Assembly: GCF_001661595.2 (NCBI RefSeq)
Contig: NZ_LYPF02000004.1
Span: 1 to 64,000, forward strand
Source of the DNA: Crocinitomix algicola
GTDB lineage: Bacteria; Bacteroidota; Bacteroidia; Flavobacteriales_D; Crocinitomicaceae
Length of the DNA stretch: 64,000 nucleotides
Direction of reading: 5' to 3'
The position numbers and the translations under genes are program-made. Positions 8,569 to 17,374 of the stretch are shown here, in pieces. Under the pieces are notes generated by a model. The model saw only the letters and a list, made by a program, of their open reading frames with translations, did no database searches and had not been told where the DNA came from. Within the stretch, counting starts at the first letter, position 1. Every line of letters begins with the position of its first letter.

Positions 8569-9807
8569 ATGAAAACCAGTCTACTAAAGCTAGGAATAGT
8601 TTTGCTAATTTTTACGGGATTTTTTAGGTCAAGTTTTGGTCAAGGAATTACAAATCCTTATCAAGATGGGATGAAAGTAAAGCTCAGTGAAGACGGCATG
8701 AAATATTTTCGTGTGATTTCTTGGGCACAAATGCAGGGCGTCTACAACGACAACGTTGCAGCAAATACATCGCCCGTAAACCTTAATCTTCGAAGAGCTA
8801 GAGTCTTGATGTATTCTCAGCTTACCAAAAAATTCTTAATTCTCACCCATTTTGGATTAAACAGTTTAAACGCTACTACGATGAGTCCAACAGGGAAAGG
8901 GAGTGGCTCACAGTTATTTTTCCACGACGTTTGGGCACAATATTCCATTGGAGACAATCACGCCGTAGGAGGTGGATTACATTATTTTAATGGAATATCA
9001 AGACTAAACAATCAAAGTACTCTAAATATGATGACCATGGACAATAATCGACAATCATGGTCAACACTTGGATTAACTGATCAATTTGCGCGTCATTTAG
9101 GAGCCTTTGCAAAGGGAGCTTTTGGACGTTTACAATATCGAATAGCCGTGAACGATGTAGCGACCAATAATCTAGATGAACGTGATCCAGCAGTAACAAA
9201 TGGTGCTGTATATGGAGGAAATAGAATGCTAGGCTCCAAAGACGCAGGCTTTGCTTTCTCAGGGTATTTTGATTATCATTTTTTGGATAAAGAATCTAAT
9301 TTTTTACCCTATAAAGTTGGCTCCTATCTTGGTGCAAAGAAAATTCTCAATGTTGGAGCTGGATTTTTTATCCATCCTAATGGTGCCGTAATAGCAACGG
9401 ATACAATCGGAGGAATAACTGGTCAAAATGTGACTTTATTCGCAGGAGATGTATTCTTTGAGATGCCAATTGGTACAAACGGCAGTGCTTTTACTGCATA
9501 TGCGACTTATCAATATAATAATTATGGCGAGAATTATCTATACAGCGCTTATGGAACAGGAAGCATGATCTATTCGCACCTTGGTTATGTAATTCCTGGG
9601 GACAAATCAAAAACCCGTTTTCAACCTTATGTGTCTTTTGCAAATAATACCTATGATGCATCCAACGACGCTCGAACAATTTTTGGAGGGGGTATAAATG
9701 CTTATTTCACAGGACACCAATCGAAATTAACGCTTGATTATAAAAACCAACAGTTCGGAGCTAGCCAAGCAAATGTGGTAACGCTTCAAGCAATGATATT
9801 TCTTTAA
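8569..9807 (+). CDS. Outer-membrane porin of the monocarboxylate uptake locus
   Basis: A 412-residue protein with a signal peptide (MKTSLLKLGIVLLIFTGFFRSSFGQ) and alternating hydrophobic/aromatic strands through to a C-terminal aromatic-rich strand ending VVTLQAMIFL. This is typical of a 14-18 strand beta-barrel in the outer membrane. An N-terminal phrase YFRVISWAQMQGVYND and a Gly/Tyr-rich C-terminal half fit porins of the phosphate-selective/DcaP-like superfamily. It stands 10 bp before the symporter small subunit, so I infer that it admits short-chain carboxylates to the periplasm. Exact substrate specificity is unproven. Confidence 0.8.
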   Translation: MKTSLLKLGIVLLIFTGFFRSSFGQGITNPYQDGMKVKLSEDGMKYFRVISWAQMQGVYNDNVAANTSPVNLNLRRARVLMYSQLTKKFLILTHFGLNSLNATTMSPTGKGSGSQLFFHDVWAQYSIGDNHAVGGGLHYFNGISRLNNQSTLNMMTMDNNRQSWSTLGLTDQFARHLGAFAKGAFGRLQYRIAVNDVATNNLDERDPAVTNGAVYGGNRMLGSKDAGFAFSGYFDYHFLDKESNFLPYKVGSYLGAKKILNVGAGFFIHPNGAVIATDTIGGITGQNVTLFAGDVFFEMPIGTNGSAFTAYATYQYNNYGENYLYSAYGTGSMIYSHLGYVIPGDKSKTRFQPYVSFANNTYDASNDARTIFGGGINAYFTGHQSKLTLDYKNQQFGASQANVVTLQAMIFL

Positions 9808-9817
9808 AAATAAAATT

Positions 9818-10087
9818 ATGAACGATTTAAATCAAAAAAATAATGCAAAGGCCTATTGGAAAGAGAACCTCCGATACCTTTTAATCTTAATGAGCATCTG
9901 GTTTTTAGTTTCCTGTGTTTTTGGAATCCTTCTAAAAGATGTCTTAAACGAATTCCGACTGGGTGGATTTAAACTCGGGTTTTGGTTCGCACAACAAGGA
10001 TCAATTTATGTATTTGTTGTTTTAATTTTTGTCTATGTACGCTTAATGAATAAGCTGGACAAAAAGTATGGATATGATGAAGAATAA
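9818..10087 (+). CDS. DUF4212 small subunit of a sodium:solute symporter
   Basis: An 89-residue protein with two membrane segments (about residues 20-42 and 58-78) and the family hallmark AYWKENLRYLL near the N-terminus. In the DUF4212 family this small subunit is always found next to a large SSS-family symporter, as here (41 bp upstream of it). The spacer is A-rich with two copies of AAGAATTAAAAAA, giving no strong stem. It probably assembles with the next protein in the inner membrane. Confidence 0.93.
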   Translation: MNDLNQKNNAKAYWKENLRYLLILMSIWFLVSCVFGILLKDVLNEFRLGGFKLGFWFAQQGSIYVFVVLIFVYVRLMNKLDKKYGYDEE

Positions 10088-10128
10088 GAATTGAAAAGAA
10101 TTAAAAAAAGAATTAAAAAACAGTTATT

Positions 10129-11907
10129 ATGAGTGTACAAGTATGGACATGGCTCCTCGTTGGAGTAACATTCGCTCTTTATTTTGGAATTGCAATATGG
10201 GCTAGAGCAGGTTCAACAAAAGAATTTTATGTTGCAGGCGGTGGGGTATCGCCTTTAGCAAATGGTATGGCAACAGCTGCAGATTGGATGAGCGCAGCTT
10301 CATTTATTTCCATGGCAGGAATTATTTCATTCGTTGGATATGACGGATCAGTTTACCTTATGGGTTGGACAGGGGGATACGTTTTATTAGCTTTATTATT
10401 GGCACCTTATTTACGGAAATTCGGAAAATTCACCGTTCCAGATTTTATTGGTGATCGCTATTATTCTAATGTGGCTAGGACAGTAGCTGTCATCTGCGCA
10501 TTAATCGTCTCATTCACTTACGTTGCAGGACAAATGCGAGGTGTCGGGATCGTGTTTTCTCAATTTTTGGAAGTGGACATCAATTTGGGTGTAATTATCG
10601 GAATGACAGTTGTGTTAATTTTTGCTTTTCTGGGTGGTATGAAAGGAATAACCTATACACAAGTAGTGCAATATTGTGTGTTGATTTTTGCTTTCATGGT
10701 TCCTGCAATTTTTATTTCTTTCCAAATGACTGGAAATCCTGTTCCTCAGTTGGGCATGGGCGGAGAGACTTCAGATGGAGTTTATTTATTGGATAAGCTG
10801 GATGCGCTTCACACGGAACTAGGATTTAAAGAGTACACTTCCGGCTCTAAATCTACATGGGACGTTTTTGCGATTACATTGGCTTTAATGGTAGGAACTG
10901 CAGGGTTACCACATGTAATTGTGCGATTTTTTACGGTACCAAAAGTTAAAGATGCACGTAAGTCTGCGGGATTAGCGTTATTGTTTATTGCAATTTTATA
11001 TACTGCTGCACCTGCTGTCTCAGTTTTTGCGCGAACAAATCTTATTGAAACCGTAAGTGATCAAAAATATACAGATATGCCTGAATGGTTTACGAATTGG
11101 GAAAACACAGGTCTCATTGCTTGGGCTGATAAAAATGGAGATGGAAAAATACAATATGTAGCGGGATCAGCGTTGGATGGTAAGAAACCATTATTTGAAG
11201 AAGGTCGAGGTAAATTTGGAGAGCGTTTAATTTCAAATGCGGGGCCGGATGTAAACGAATTGTATGTTGATCGAGATATTATGGTGTTGGCCAACCCTGA
11301 AATTGCAAAATTACCAAACTGGGTTATTGCTTTGGTTGCAGCAGGTGGTCTTGCAGCAGCATTATCAACAGCAGCTGGTTTATTATTGGTGATTTCAACT
11401 TCTGTTTCTCACGATTTAATAAAAAAACAACTTAAACCGAATATTTCAGAAAAAGGAGAGTTATTAGCGGCACGAATTGCTATTCTTGTTGCAATTATCA
11501 TTGCTGGATTGTTCGGAATCTATCCTCCTGGGTTTGTCGCCGCCGTAGTTGCATTGGCTTTCGGGTTGGCAGCAGCTTCCTTTTTTCCAGCTATCATTCT
11601 CGGCATTTTTGATAAACGCATGAATAAAGAAGGGGCAATCGCAGGTATGGTAGTCGGTATAGTTTTGATGCTCTTTTATATGATTGTGTATAAGACAGGC
11701 TTAATAGGTGTTATGGATCCATTGCCGCAAGAGGATTGGTGGTTTGGAACGTCTCCAGAAGGGTTTGGAACTATTGCAATGGTCGTTAATTTTGTGGTAT
11801 CATTTGTGGTATCCAGATTAACCCCTGCTCCACCAGCAAATGTACAAGACATTGTTGAGAACATTAGAATTCCGAGCGGAGCAGGTGAAGCTGCTGCCGG
11901 ACATTAA
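10129..11907 (+). CDS. Sodium:solute symporter (acetate/monocarboxylate permease, ActP-like)
   Basis: This is a 592-residue SSS-family permease with about 13 membrane segments. Conserved pieces include FYVAGGGVSPLANGMATAADWMSAASF near residues 32-58 (the sodium-binding core of the family), GTAGLPHVIVRFFTV at about 256-270, and AALSTAAGLLLVISTS at about 410-425. A soluble insertion at about 300-385 contains DKNGDGKIQYV, characteristic of the subfamily that pairs with DUF4212. Neighbouring acetyl- and propionyl-CoA synthetases make acetate or propionate the most likely substrate. A strong terminator follows. Confidence 0.92.
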   Translation: MSVQVWTWLLVGVTFALYFGIAIWARAGSTKEFYVAGGGVSPLANGMATAADWMSAASFISMAGIISFVGYDGSVYLMGWTGGYVLLALLLAPYLRKFGKFTVPDFIGDRYYSNVARTVAVICALIVSFTYVAGQMRGVGIVFSQFLEVDINLGVIIGMTVVLIFAFLGGMKGITYTQVVQYCVLIFAFMVPAIFISFQMTGNPVPQLGMGGETSDGVYLLDKLDALHTELGFKEYTSGSKSTWDVFAITLALMVGTAGLPHVIVRFFTVPKVKDARKSAGLALLFIAILYTAAPAVSVFARTNLIETVSDQKYTDMPEWFTNWENTGLIAWADKNGDGKIQYVAGSALDGKKPLFEEGRGKFGERLISNAGPDVNELYVDRDIMVLANPEIAKLPNWVIALVAAGGLAAALSTAAGLLLVISTSVSHDLIKKQLKPNISEKGELLAARIAILVAIIIAGLFGIYPPGFVAAVVALAFGLAAASFFPAIILGIFDKRMNKEGAIAGMVVGIVLMLFYMIVYKTGLIGVMDPLPQEDWWFGTSPEGFGTIAMVVNFVVSFVVSRLTPAPPANVQDIVENIRIPSGAGEAAAGH

Positions 11908-11918
11908 TATTTAATAAT

Positions 11919-11957
11919 CACAGCAATAGGGCGTCGATCTTATTGCTGTGTTTTTTA
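11919..11957 (+). terminator. Rho-independent terminator after the symporter
   Basis: The perfect 10-bp stem CACAGCAATA / TATTGCTGTG encloses a 12-base loop and is followed by TTTTTT. It separates the porin/symporter transcript from the sensor-kinase/CoA-ligase transcript. Confidence 0.9.
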
Positions 11958-11967
11958 TCTTAGAGAA

Positions 11968-12162
11968 ATGAAGAAAAGACATGAACAAAAATTGGTGATA
12001 TTAGGCGTCGCGTTATTTATGCTGTTTAATATTCCGCTTGTTCAAATATTTGAAGGAACGGGCGTTTTGTTCGGTTTTCCTGTGATTTATTTTTCCATTT
12101 TCTCCATTTGGATTTTGGCGGTATTAATCACTTATATTATCATAAAAAGGCATTATGAATAA
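11968..12162 (+). CDS. Small two-helix membrane protein preceding the symporter-kinase fusion
   Basis: A 64-residue protein with a basic N-terminus (MKKRHEQK) and two membrane helices (about residues 9-28 and 35-58) ending in basic IIIKRHYE. It overlaps the start of the symporter-kinase gene by 8 bp, so the two are translationally coupled. Proteins of this size accompany SSS-type sensors and symporters in many bacteria (DUF3311-like). By analogy with the DUF4212/symporter pair it may be an accessory subunit of the sensor. Family assignment is tentative. Confidence 0.75.
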   Translation: MKKRHEQKLVILGVALFMLFNIPLVQIFEGTGVLFGFPVIYFSIFSIWILAVLITYIIIKRHYE

Positions 12163-14851
12163 TTACGGGTTAATCACCATCATTTTTGCCTATTTGGCTT
12201 TGCTTTTTTTGCTCGTTTATTGGTTCAATAAAAATGAGCGATCAAGGTGGATTAATAACCCTTATGTTTATACATTATCACTAGCCGTTTATTGCACCGC
12301 CTGGACTTATTATGGAAGTGTTGGTATTGCTGCGGATTCAGGATTGAAGTTTTTACCAATTTATCTAGGCCCCGTAATTGCTATTCCATTTTGGATAGTA
12401 ATTATGCGAAAAATAATACGAATTGCAAGGCAAAATAAAATTACGTCCATTGCCGATTTTATCTCACTACGGTATGGAAGAAATCGATTGTTAGGTGCAA
12501 TTGTAACTGTCGTTTGTTTTATTGCTACTGTTCCATATATTGCATTGCAATTAAAAGCAATTTCAGAAACGTTTAAAGTCATGACTGTTAATTCAACAGT
12601 AAAGACAAATTCTATTTTTAATGATTCTACATTTTATATTGCTATTATTTTAGCTCTATTTGTTACTTTTTTTAGCACACAAAAAACGGATGCTTCTACA
12701 AAAAACAAAGGAATTATTGCGTCTGTGGCTGTTGAAGCAGTTTTGAAATTAGTCTTTTTTCTAGCGATAGGCATTTATGTTACTTTTTATTTGTTTGATG
12801 GTACTACCGATATCTATCAGCAGGTTTCAAAACTTGATGATTTTGATAAATTGATTGAATTTGGTGGGTTAGAAGGAGGTATTGATTGGTTTTTCTTAGT
12901 GTTGCTTTCCTTTTTTGCTATATTTTTATTACCTCGTCAATTTCACGTTTCAGTTGTCGAAAATGTACGTGAAAAACATCTGAAAAAAGCAATTTGGTTG
13001 TTTCCTCTCTATTTATTTCTATTCAATCTATTTGTAATTTTTATTGGATGGGGAGGTAAAGTTATTTTTGGAAATACAGAAAATTCAGATTATTACAGTC
13101 TACTTCTGCCACTAGAAAATGGTCATGTCTTTATGGCTTTATTAGTCTTTTTGGGTGGATTTTCAGCTGTGATTTCTATGGTCGTAATCTCCACAATTGC
13201 TTTGTCAAATATGGTTAGTAATAACTTAATTATTCCTTATGGTTTCCTCGATAAATTAGTCAAAGGTAATCCTCAAGGGAATGAGAATTATATAAAAATG
13301 ATTCGTAGAATTTCAATTTTTACAATCATAATTCTTGCTTATATCTTTTATGCTAATTTTTCGATACAAATGTCGCTGTATTCAATCGGTTTAATTGCAT
13401 TTGTGGTAATTGCATTATTAGCACCATCCTTTTTTATTGGATTGTTTTGGAATAGGGGCTCGTCTAAGGGAACCATTGCAGGAATTGTTGTCGGATTCCT
13501 CGTTATTCTGTACACGTTAATCATTCCATTTATTATTAAAGCCTATGGAGGATCGGTTGATTTCGTTAATGAAGGATTGTTTGGTCTTCAACAGTTAAGG
13601 CCGCATGCATTGTTTGGGATTGACTTTCTATCGCCTCCATCTCATGCTTTTTTCTGGAGTTTATTCCTCAACACGATGGTTTATTTGTGGGTTTCTGTGT
13701 CCACCAAAGGGAATTATAGAGAGCGGAATTATGCTGAAATTTTCGTTGATCCAAAAGTAGCTTCTAGTCTTGACGATAACGCCTATGTTTGGAAAGGCGA
13801 AGCTTATGTTTCTGATATAAAAAATATCCTTGTAAAATTCCTAGGTGAGCAACGCACCGAACGTGCGTTAACGTTGTTTTTTAGGAAGTATGATCTTCCT
13901 GAAAACACTGAGTTTGCAGATGCACGACTGATAAATTTCTCTGAAAAATTATTGACGGGTACAATTGGAGGAGCATCAGCTAAAATATTAATAGCGAGTG
14001 CGGTTAAGGAAGAGGAGGTTAGTTTGACCGAAGTTTTAAAAATCTTGGAGGAATCAAAAGAAACAATCGCAAGAAATAAACTACTCAAAGATAAGTCAAG
14101 AGAATTGACAGAATTGACTGGACAATTAAAGAATGCAAATTCAGAGTTAATTTTAAAGGATAAACAAAAAGATGAATTTTTAGACACTGTTGCACATGAG
14201 TTAAAAACACCCATTACCGGAATTCGTGGTGCAGCAGAGTTACTATTGGACGATGCGGATGAAATGCCACCTGCTGTAAGGGATCAGTTTTTAAAAAATA
14301 TCCTCCAAGATTCAGATCGATTTGCCCGGTTGATCCATAATATTTTAGATTTTGAAAAATTATCTGAAGACCGAGAAGAGTTACATGTTAAGCGATTAAA
14401 TTTTAAAGATACGCTGTTCCATGTTGTGGGGTCGGTTCGACAATACGCCGCTTCTAATAATGTGACTATAGAAGTTACAACTCAGCGCGATGCCCATTTG
14501 TTTTACGATGAAGATCGTATAATTCAAGTGTTGACCAACCTGATTTCTAATGGTATTAAGCATGCTAATAAGGAGAATGGAATGGTTTGGGTACAGTATC
14601 GTATCCTAAAGAAAAAACTATTAGTAAGCGTATCCGATAACGGACCAGGTGTACCGGATGAGGATGTTGCATTTATATTTGATAAGTTCTATCAATCGAA
14701 AAATCAAAATCGTATTAAACCACAAGGAAGTGGGTTAGGGTTAGCGATTACTAAAAGAATTATTGAAAGACACGGGGGCTTCATTGATGTAAAAAAAGAA
14801 CAAAAAGGTGGAGCAAATTTTTATTTCGAAATACCGATAAGCCAAATTTAG
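12155..14851 (+). CDS. Sodium:solute symporter-histidine kinase fusion (CbrA-like sensor)
   Basis: This is an 898-residue hybrid. Residues about 1-500 form an SSS-type domain with about 13 helices (YTLSLAVYCTAWTYYGSVG near 46-64). A linker region at about 530-620 is STAC-like. A HisKA domain has phosphoacceptor His681 in DTVAHELKTPITG, and a HATPase domain has NLISNGIKHAN, DNGPGVPDE and GSGLGLAITKRI. Such fusions (CbrA and relatives) couple nutrient sensing or transport to phosphorelay. The receiver gene follows 2 bp later, and the CoA ligases lie downstream. I infer that it senses acetate or a related carboxylate and controls this locus. Confidence 0.93.
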   Translation: MNNYGLITIIFAYLALLFLLVYWFNKNERSRWINNPYVYTLSLAVYCTAWTYYGSVGIAADSGLKFLPIYLGPVIAIPFWIVIMRKIIRIARQNKITSIADFISLRYGRNRLLGAIVTVVCFIATVPYIALQLKAISETFKVMTVNSTVKTNSIFNDSTFYIAIILALFVTFFSTQKTDASTKNKGIIASVAVEAVLKLVFFLAIGIYVTFYLFDGTTDIYQQVSKLDDFDKLIEFGGLEGGIDWFFLVLLSFFAIFLLPRQFHVSVVENVREKHLKKAIWLFPLYLFLFNLFVIFIGWGGKVIFGNTENSDYYSLLLPLENGHVFMALLVFLGGFSAVISMVVISTIALSNMVSNNLIIPYGFLDKLVKGNPQGNENYIKMIRRISIFTIIILAYIFYANFSIQMSLYSIGLIAFVVIALLAPSFFIGLFWNRGSSKGTIAGIVVGFLVILYTLIIPFIIKAYGGSVDFVNEGLFGLQQLRPHALFGIDFLSPPSHAFFWSLFLNTMVYLWVSVSTKGNYRERNYAEIFVDPKVASSLDDNAYVWKGEAYVSDIKNILVKFLGEQRTERALTLFFRKYDLPENTEFADARLINFSEKLLTGTIGGASAKILIASAVKEEEVSLTEVLKILEESKETIARNKLLKDKSRELTELTGQLKNANSELILKDKQKDEFLDTVAHELKTPITGIRGAAELLLDDADEMPPAVRDQFLKNILQDSDRFARLIHNILDFEKLSEDREELHVKRLNFKDTLFHVVGSVRQYAASNNVTIEVTTQRDAHLFYDEDRIIQVLTNLISNGIKHANKENGMVWVQYRILKKKLLVSVSDNGPGVPDEDVAFIFDKFYQSKNQNRIKPQGSGLGLAITKRIIERHGGFIDVKKEQKGGANFYFEIPISQI

Positions 14852-14853
14852 AG

Positions 14854-15219
14854 ATGAGTAAAAAAATATTAATTGTTGATGATGAACCAAACATTGTAAT
14901 GACCCTTGAATATGCTTTTAAAAAGCAGTCTTTCGAGGTGTTTATTGCGCGTGACGGTAGCGAAGCGAAAGAAATTATGGAAAAATTGACTCCAGACGCG
15001 ATACTCTTGGATATTATGATGCCGCAAGTGGATGGATATCAAACTTTGGAATGGATTAAAAGCAAAGAACATCTATGCAACTCAAAAGTTGTATTTCTTA
15101 CCGCAAAGAACAAGAATTCGGACATAGAAAAAGGACTTGAATTGGGAGTGGATAAATACCTAACCAAACCTTTTTCAGTAAAAAAAATTGTAAATGAAAT
15201 TATAGAATTGCTGGCTTGA
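14854..15219 (+). CDS. Stand-alone response regulator receiver (CheY-like)
   Basis: A 121-residue single receiver domain with acidic residues in LIVDDEP, phosphoacceptor Asp53 in AILLDIMMP, a switch Thr in FLTAK and the conserved Lys in YLTKPF. There is no output domain, so it must act by protein-protein contact or pass phosphate on. It begins 2 bp after the symporter-kinase stop codon and is its obvious partner. Confidence 0.93.
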   Translation: MSKKILIVDDEPNIVMTLEYAFKKQSFEVFIARDGSEAKEIMEKLTPDAILLDIMMPQVDGYQTLEWIKSKEHLCNSKVVFLTAKNKNSDIEKGLELGVDKYLTKPFSVKKIVNEIIELLA

Positions 15220-15275
15220 TGACACTAGTGCGCCATTTTTCGTTGTCAGGTCAGCATTCTTAAAAATTAATTAAG

Positions 15276-15500
15276 ATGAAGTTTAGTTTTGGACCACGTT
15301 TTTCTGATTATTTCATACTAGTCTATGCTGTAATCACACTTTATATAAGATTTAAACTCGAGCAAGAGGTTGAAATAACAACGCTTAATTCGTTGTTGAT
15401 TGGGGCATTTTTTGTCATAATTATCTATGTCATGATAAAAGTAAAAGTTCTAAACCCGAATTGGTTCGGATTATTCAATTCAAAAAAATCTGAGCAATGA
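15276..15500 (+). CDS. Small membrane protein in the acetate-activation operon
   Basis: A 74-residue protein with two predicted membrane helices (about residues 10-26 and 38-58) and a basic C-terminus (LFNSKKSEQ). It overlaps the start of the next CoA ligase gene by 4 bp (ATGA), which indicates translational coupling. I do not recognise the family. Its position between the receiver and the ligases suggests a role in substrate handling. Confidence 0.7.
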   Translation: MKFSFGPRFSDYFILVYAVITLYIRFKLEQEVEITTLNSLLIGAFFVIIIYVMIKVKVLNPNWFGLFNSKKSEQ

Positions 15501-17368
15501 AATACAAAGAATTATACAACGAAAGTATTACAAATCCTGCTGAGTTTTGGAAGCGTCAAGCAAATCAATTAAAATGGCACAAACATCCCAAAAAAATTAT
15601 CACACCTACTGAAACGTGGAATAATTGGTTTGAAGACGGTAAATTGAATATGAGTTATCTCTGTATCGATTACCATATAGAAAATGGACGAGGGAATGAT
15701 ATTGCAATTTATTATGATTCTCCAGTTACAAAATCTAAACAAAAAATAACTTATACAGAGTTGTTATATGAAGTTGGGACACTTGCTGATAGCCTTTTAA
15801 AACTTGGCATTAGGAAAGGGGATACGGTAATTATTTATATGCCCATGATTCCTCAAGCAATCTACGCGATGCTTGCTTGTGCTAGAATTGGAGCAATACA
15901 TTCTGTTGTTTTCGGAGGGTTTGCACCCAATGAACTGGCAATTAGAATTGATGATTGTAAACCTAAATTAATTATTACAGCCTCTCACGGTATTGAGGTC
16001 GATCGCGTGATACCATATAAACCTTTTGTTGATGAAGCGATTCATCTCGCCGAGCATAAAGTGGATAATGTCATCATTTATAATCGACAAAATGGGCTCG
16101 AATATAGCATGAATGAGATTGACTTGGATTATGAAACTCTCGTAAATGATTCTGAAGTTATTGAAGCTAAACCTGTCAAATCTACACATCCACTTTACAT
16201 TTTATATACATCGGGTACAACAGGTACGCCGAAAGGGGTGATTAGAGATACCGGAGGATATGCAACCGCCTTAAAGTTTAGCATGAAATATGTTTATGGT
16301 GTGAAACCAGGAGAAACCTTTTGGGCAGCCAGCGATGTCGGTTGGGTGGTTGGTCACTCTTTTATCGTTTATGGTCCTTTACTAAATGGTAATTCCACAG
16401 TCTTGTTTGAGGGTAAACCCATTCGTACGCCAGATGCCTCAACGTTTTGGAGAATTATATCAGAGTATAATGTTGTGTCCATGTTTACCGCACCAACAGC
16501 CATTCGTGCCATACGAAAAGAAGACCCATTAGGTAGCTTTATAAAGCAATATGATTTATCGAAGTTAAGGCATCAATTTTTGGCTGGAGAACGCTGTGAT
16601 GCTTCGACATTAAACTGGTTAGAAAATCAATTAAAAATTCCAGTAATTGATCATTGGTGGCAAACCGAATCAGGTTGGCCAATGTTGGCCAATTTTGCAG
16701 GAATAGATTTATTTTCAGTTAAACCTGGTTCAGCTGGCAAACCAGTTTGTGGATATCGAATTGAAATCTTGAATAATGAGGGTGAAAACTTAGGACCAAA
16801 TGAGGAAGGATTAGTGGCTGTTAAACTTCCTTTACCGCCAGGAAATTTAATGAACTTGTGGAGAAATCCGAAACGTTTTAATGCATCTTATTTGAATCGG
16901 TTTCCAGGTTATTATTTCACAGGGGATGGAGGGTATAAAGATGAAGATGGATATGTGTTTATTACCGGTAGAGTTGATGATATTATCAATGTAGCTGGCC
17001 ATCGTCTGTCAACCGCTGAAATGGAAGAAATTGTGGCGAGTCATCCAAAAGTGGCCGAATGTGCAGTATTTGGAGTGCATTGTGATATTAAAGGTCAAAA
17101 GCCACTTGGACTTATTGTTTTGTCGTCGAGTTTTGAAGGTGATGAGGAAGAAGTTAAAAAACAAATAATTCAGTCGGTTAGAAATAAAATAGGTGCGGTA
17201 GCGTCTTTTAAAGAAGTTAAAATTGTTAAGCGTTTACCTAAAACAAGATCGGGTAAAATATTGCGTAAATTATTGCGACAAATTGCCGATCATCAATCTT
17301 ATAAAATTCCATCAACAATTGATGATGTAACTATAATTAAAGAATTAGAACAATATTTCGTAAATTAA
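15497..17368 (+). CDS. prpE: Propionyl-CoA synthetase / ACSS3-like AMP-forming CoA ligase
   Basis: A 623-residue ANL-superfamily enzyme that joins a short-chain carboxylate to CoA through an acyl-AMP. The N-terminal ACAS domain has the P-loop ILYTSGTTGTPKGV (about 231-244). The core motif is HWWQTESGWP (about 388-397), whose Gly-Trp-Pro form is typical of PrpE/ACSS3 rather than Acs. The hinge region has TGRVDDIINVAGHRLS, and the catalytic lysine is Lys587 in PKTRSGKIL. In Acs and PrpE this lysine is the site of inhibitory acetylation. It lies 6 bp before acs. Propionate is the inferred preferred substrate. Confidence 0.85.
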   Translation: MKYKELYNESITNPAEFWKRQANQLKWHKHPKKIITPTETWNNWFEDGKLNMSYLCIDYHIENGRGNDIAIYYDSPVTKSKQKITYTELLYEVGTLADSLLKLGIRKGDTVIIYMPMIPQAIYAMLACARIGAIHSVVFGGFAPNELAIRIDDCKPKLIITASHGIEVDRVIPYKPFVDEAIHLAEHKVDNVIIYNRQNGLEYSMNEIDLDYETLVNDSEVIEAKPVKSTHPLYILYTSGTTGTPKGVIRDTGGYATALKFSMKYVYGVKPGETFWAASDVGWVVGHSFIVYGPLLNGNSTVLFEGKPIRTPDASTFWRIISEYNVVSMFTAPTAIRAIRKEDPLGSFIKQYDLSKLRHQFLAGERCDASTLNWLENQLKIPVIDHWWQTESGWPMLANFAGIDLFSVKPGSAGKPVCGYRIEILNNEGENLGPNEEGLVAVKLPLPPGNLMNLWRNPKRFNASYLNRFPGYYFTGDGGYKDEDGYVFITGRVDDIINVAGHRLSTAEMEEIVASHPKVAECAVFGVHCDIKGQKPLGLIVLSSSFEGDEEEVKKQIIQSVRNKIGAVASFKEVKIVKRLPKTRSGKILRKLLRQIADHQSYKIPSTIDDVTIIKELEQYFVN

Positions 17369-17374
17369 AAAGCT

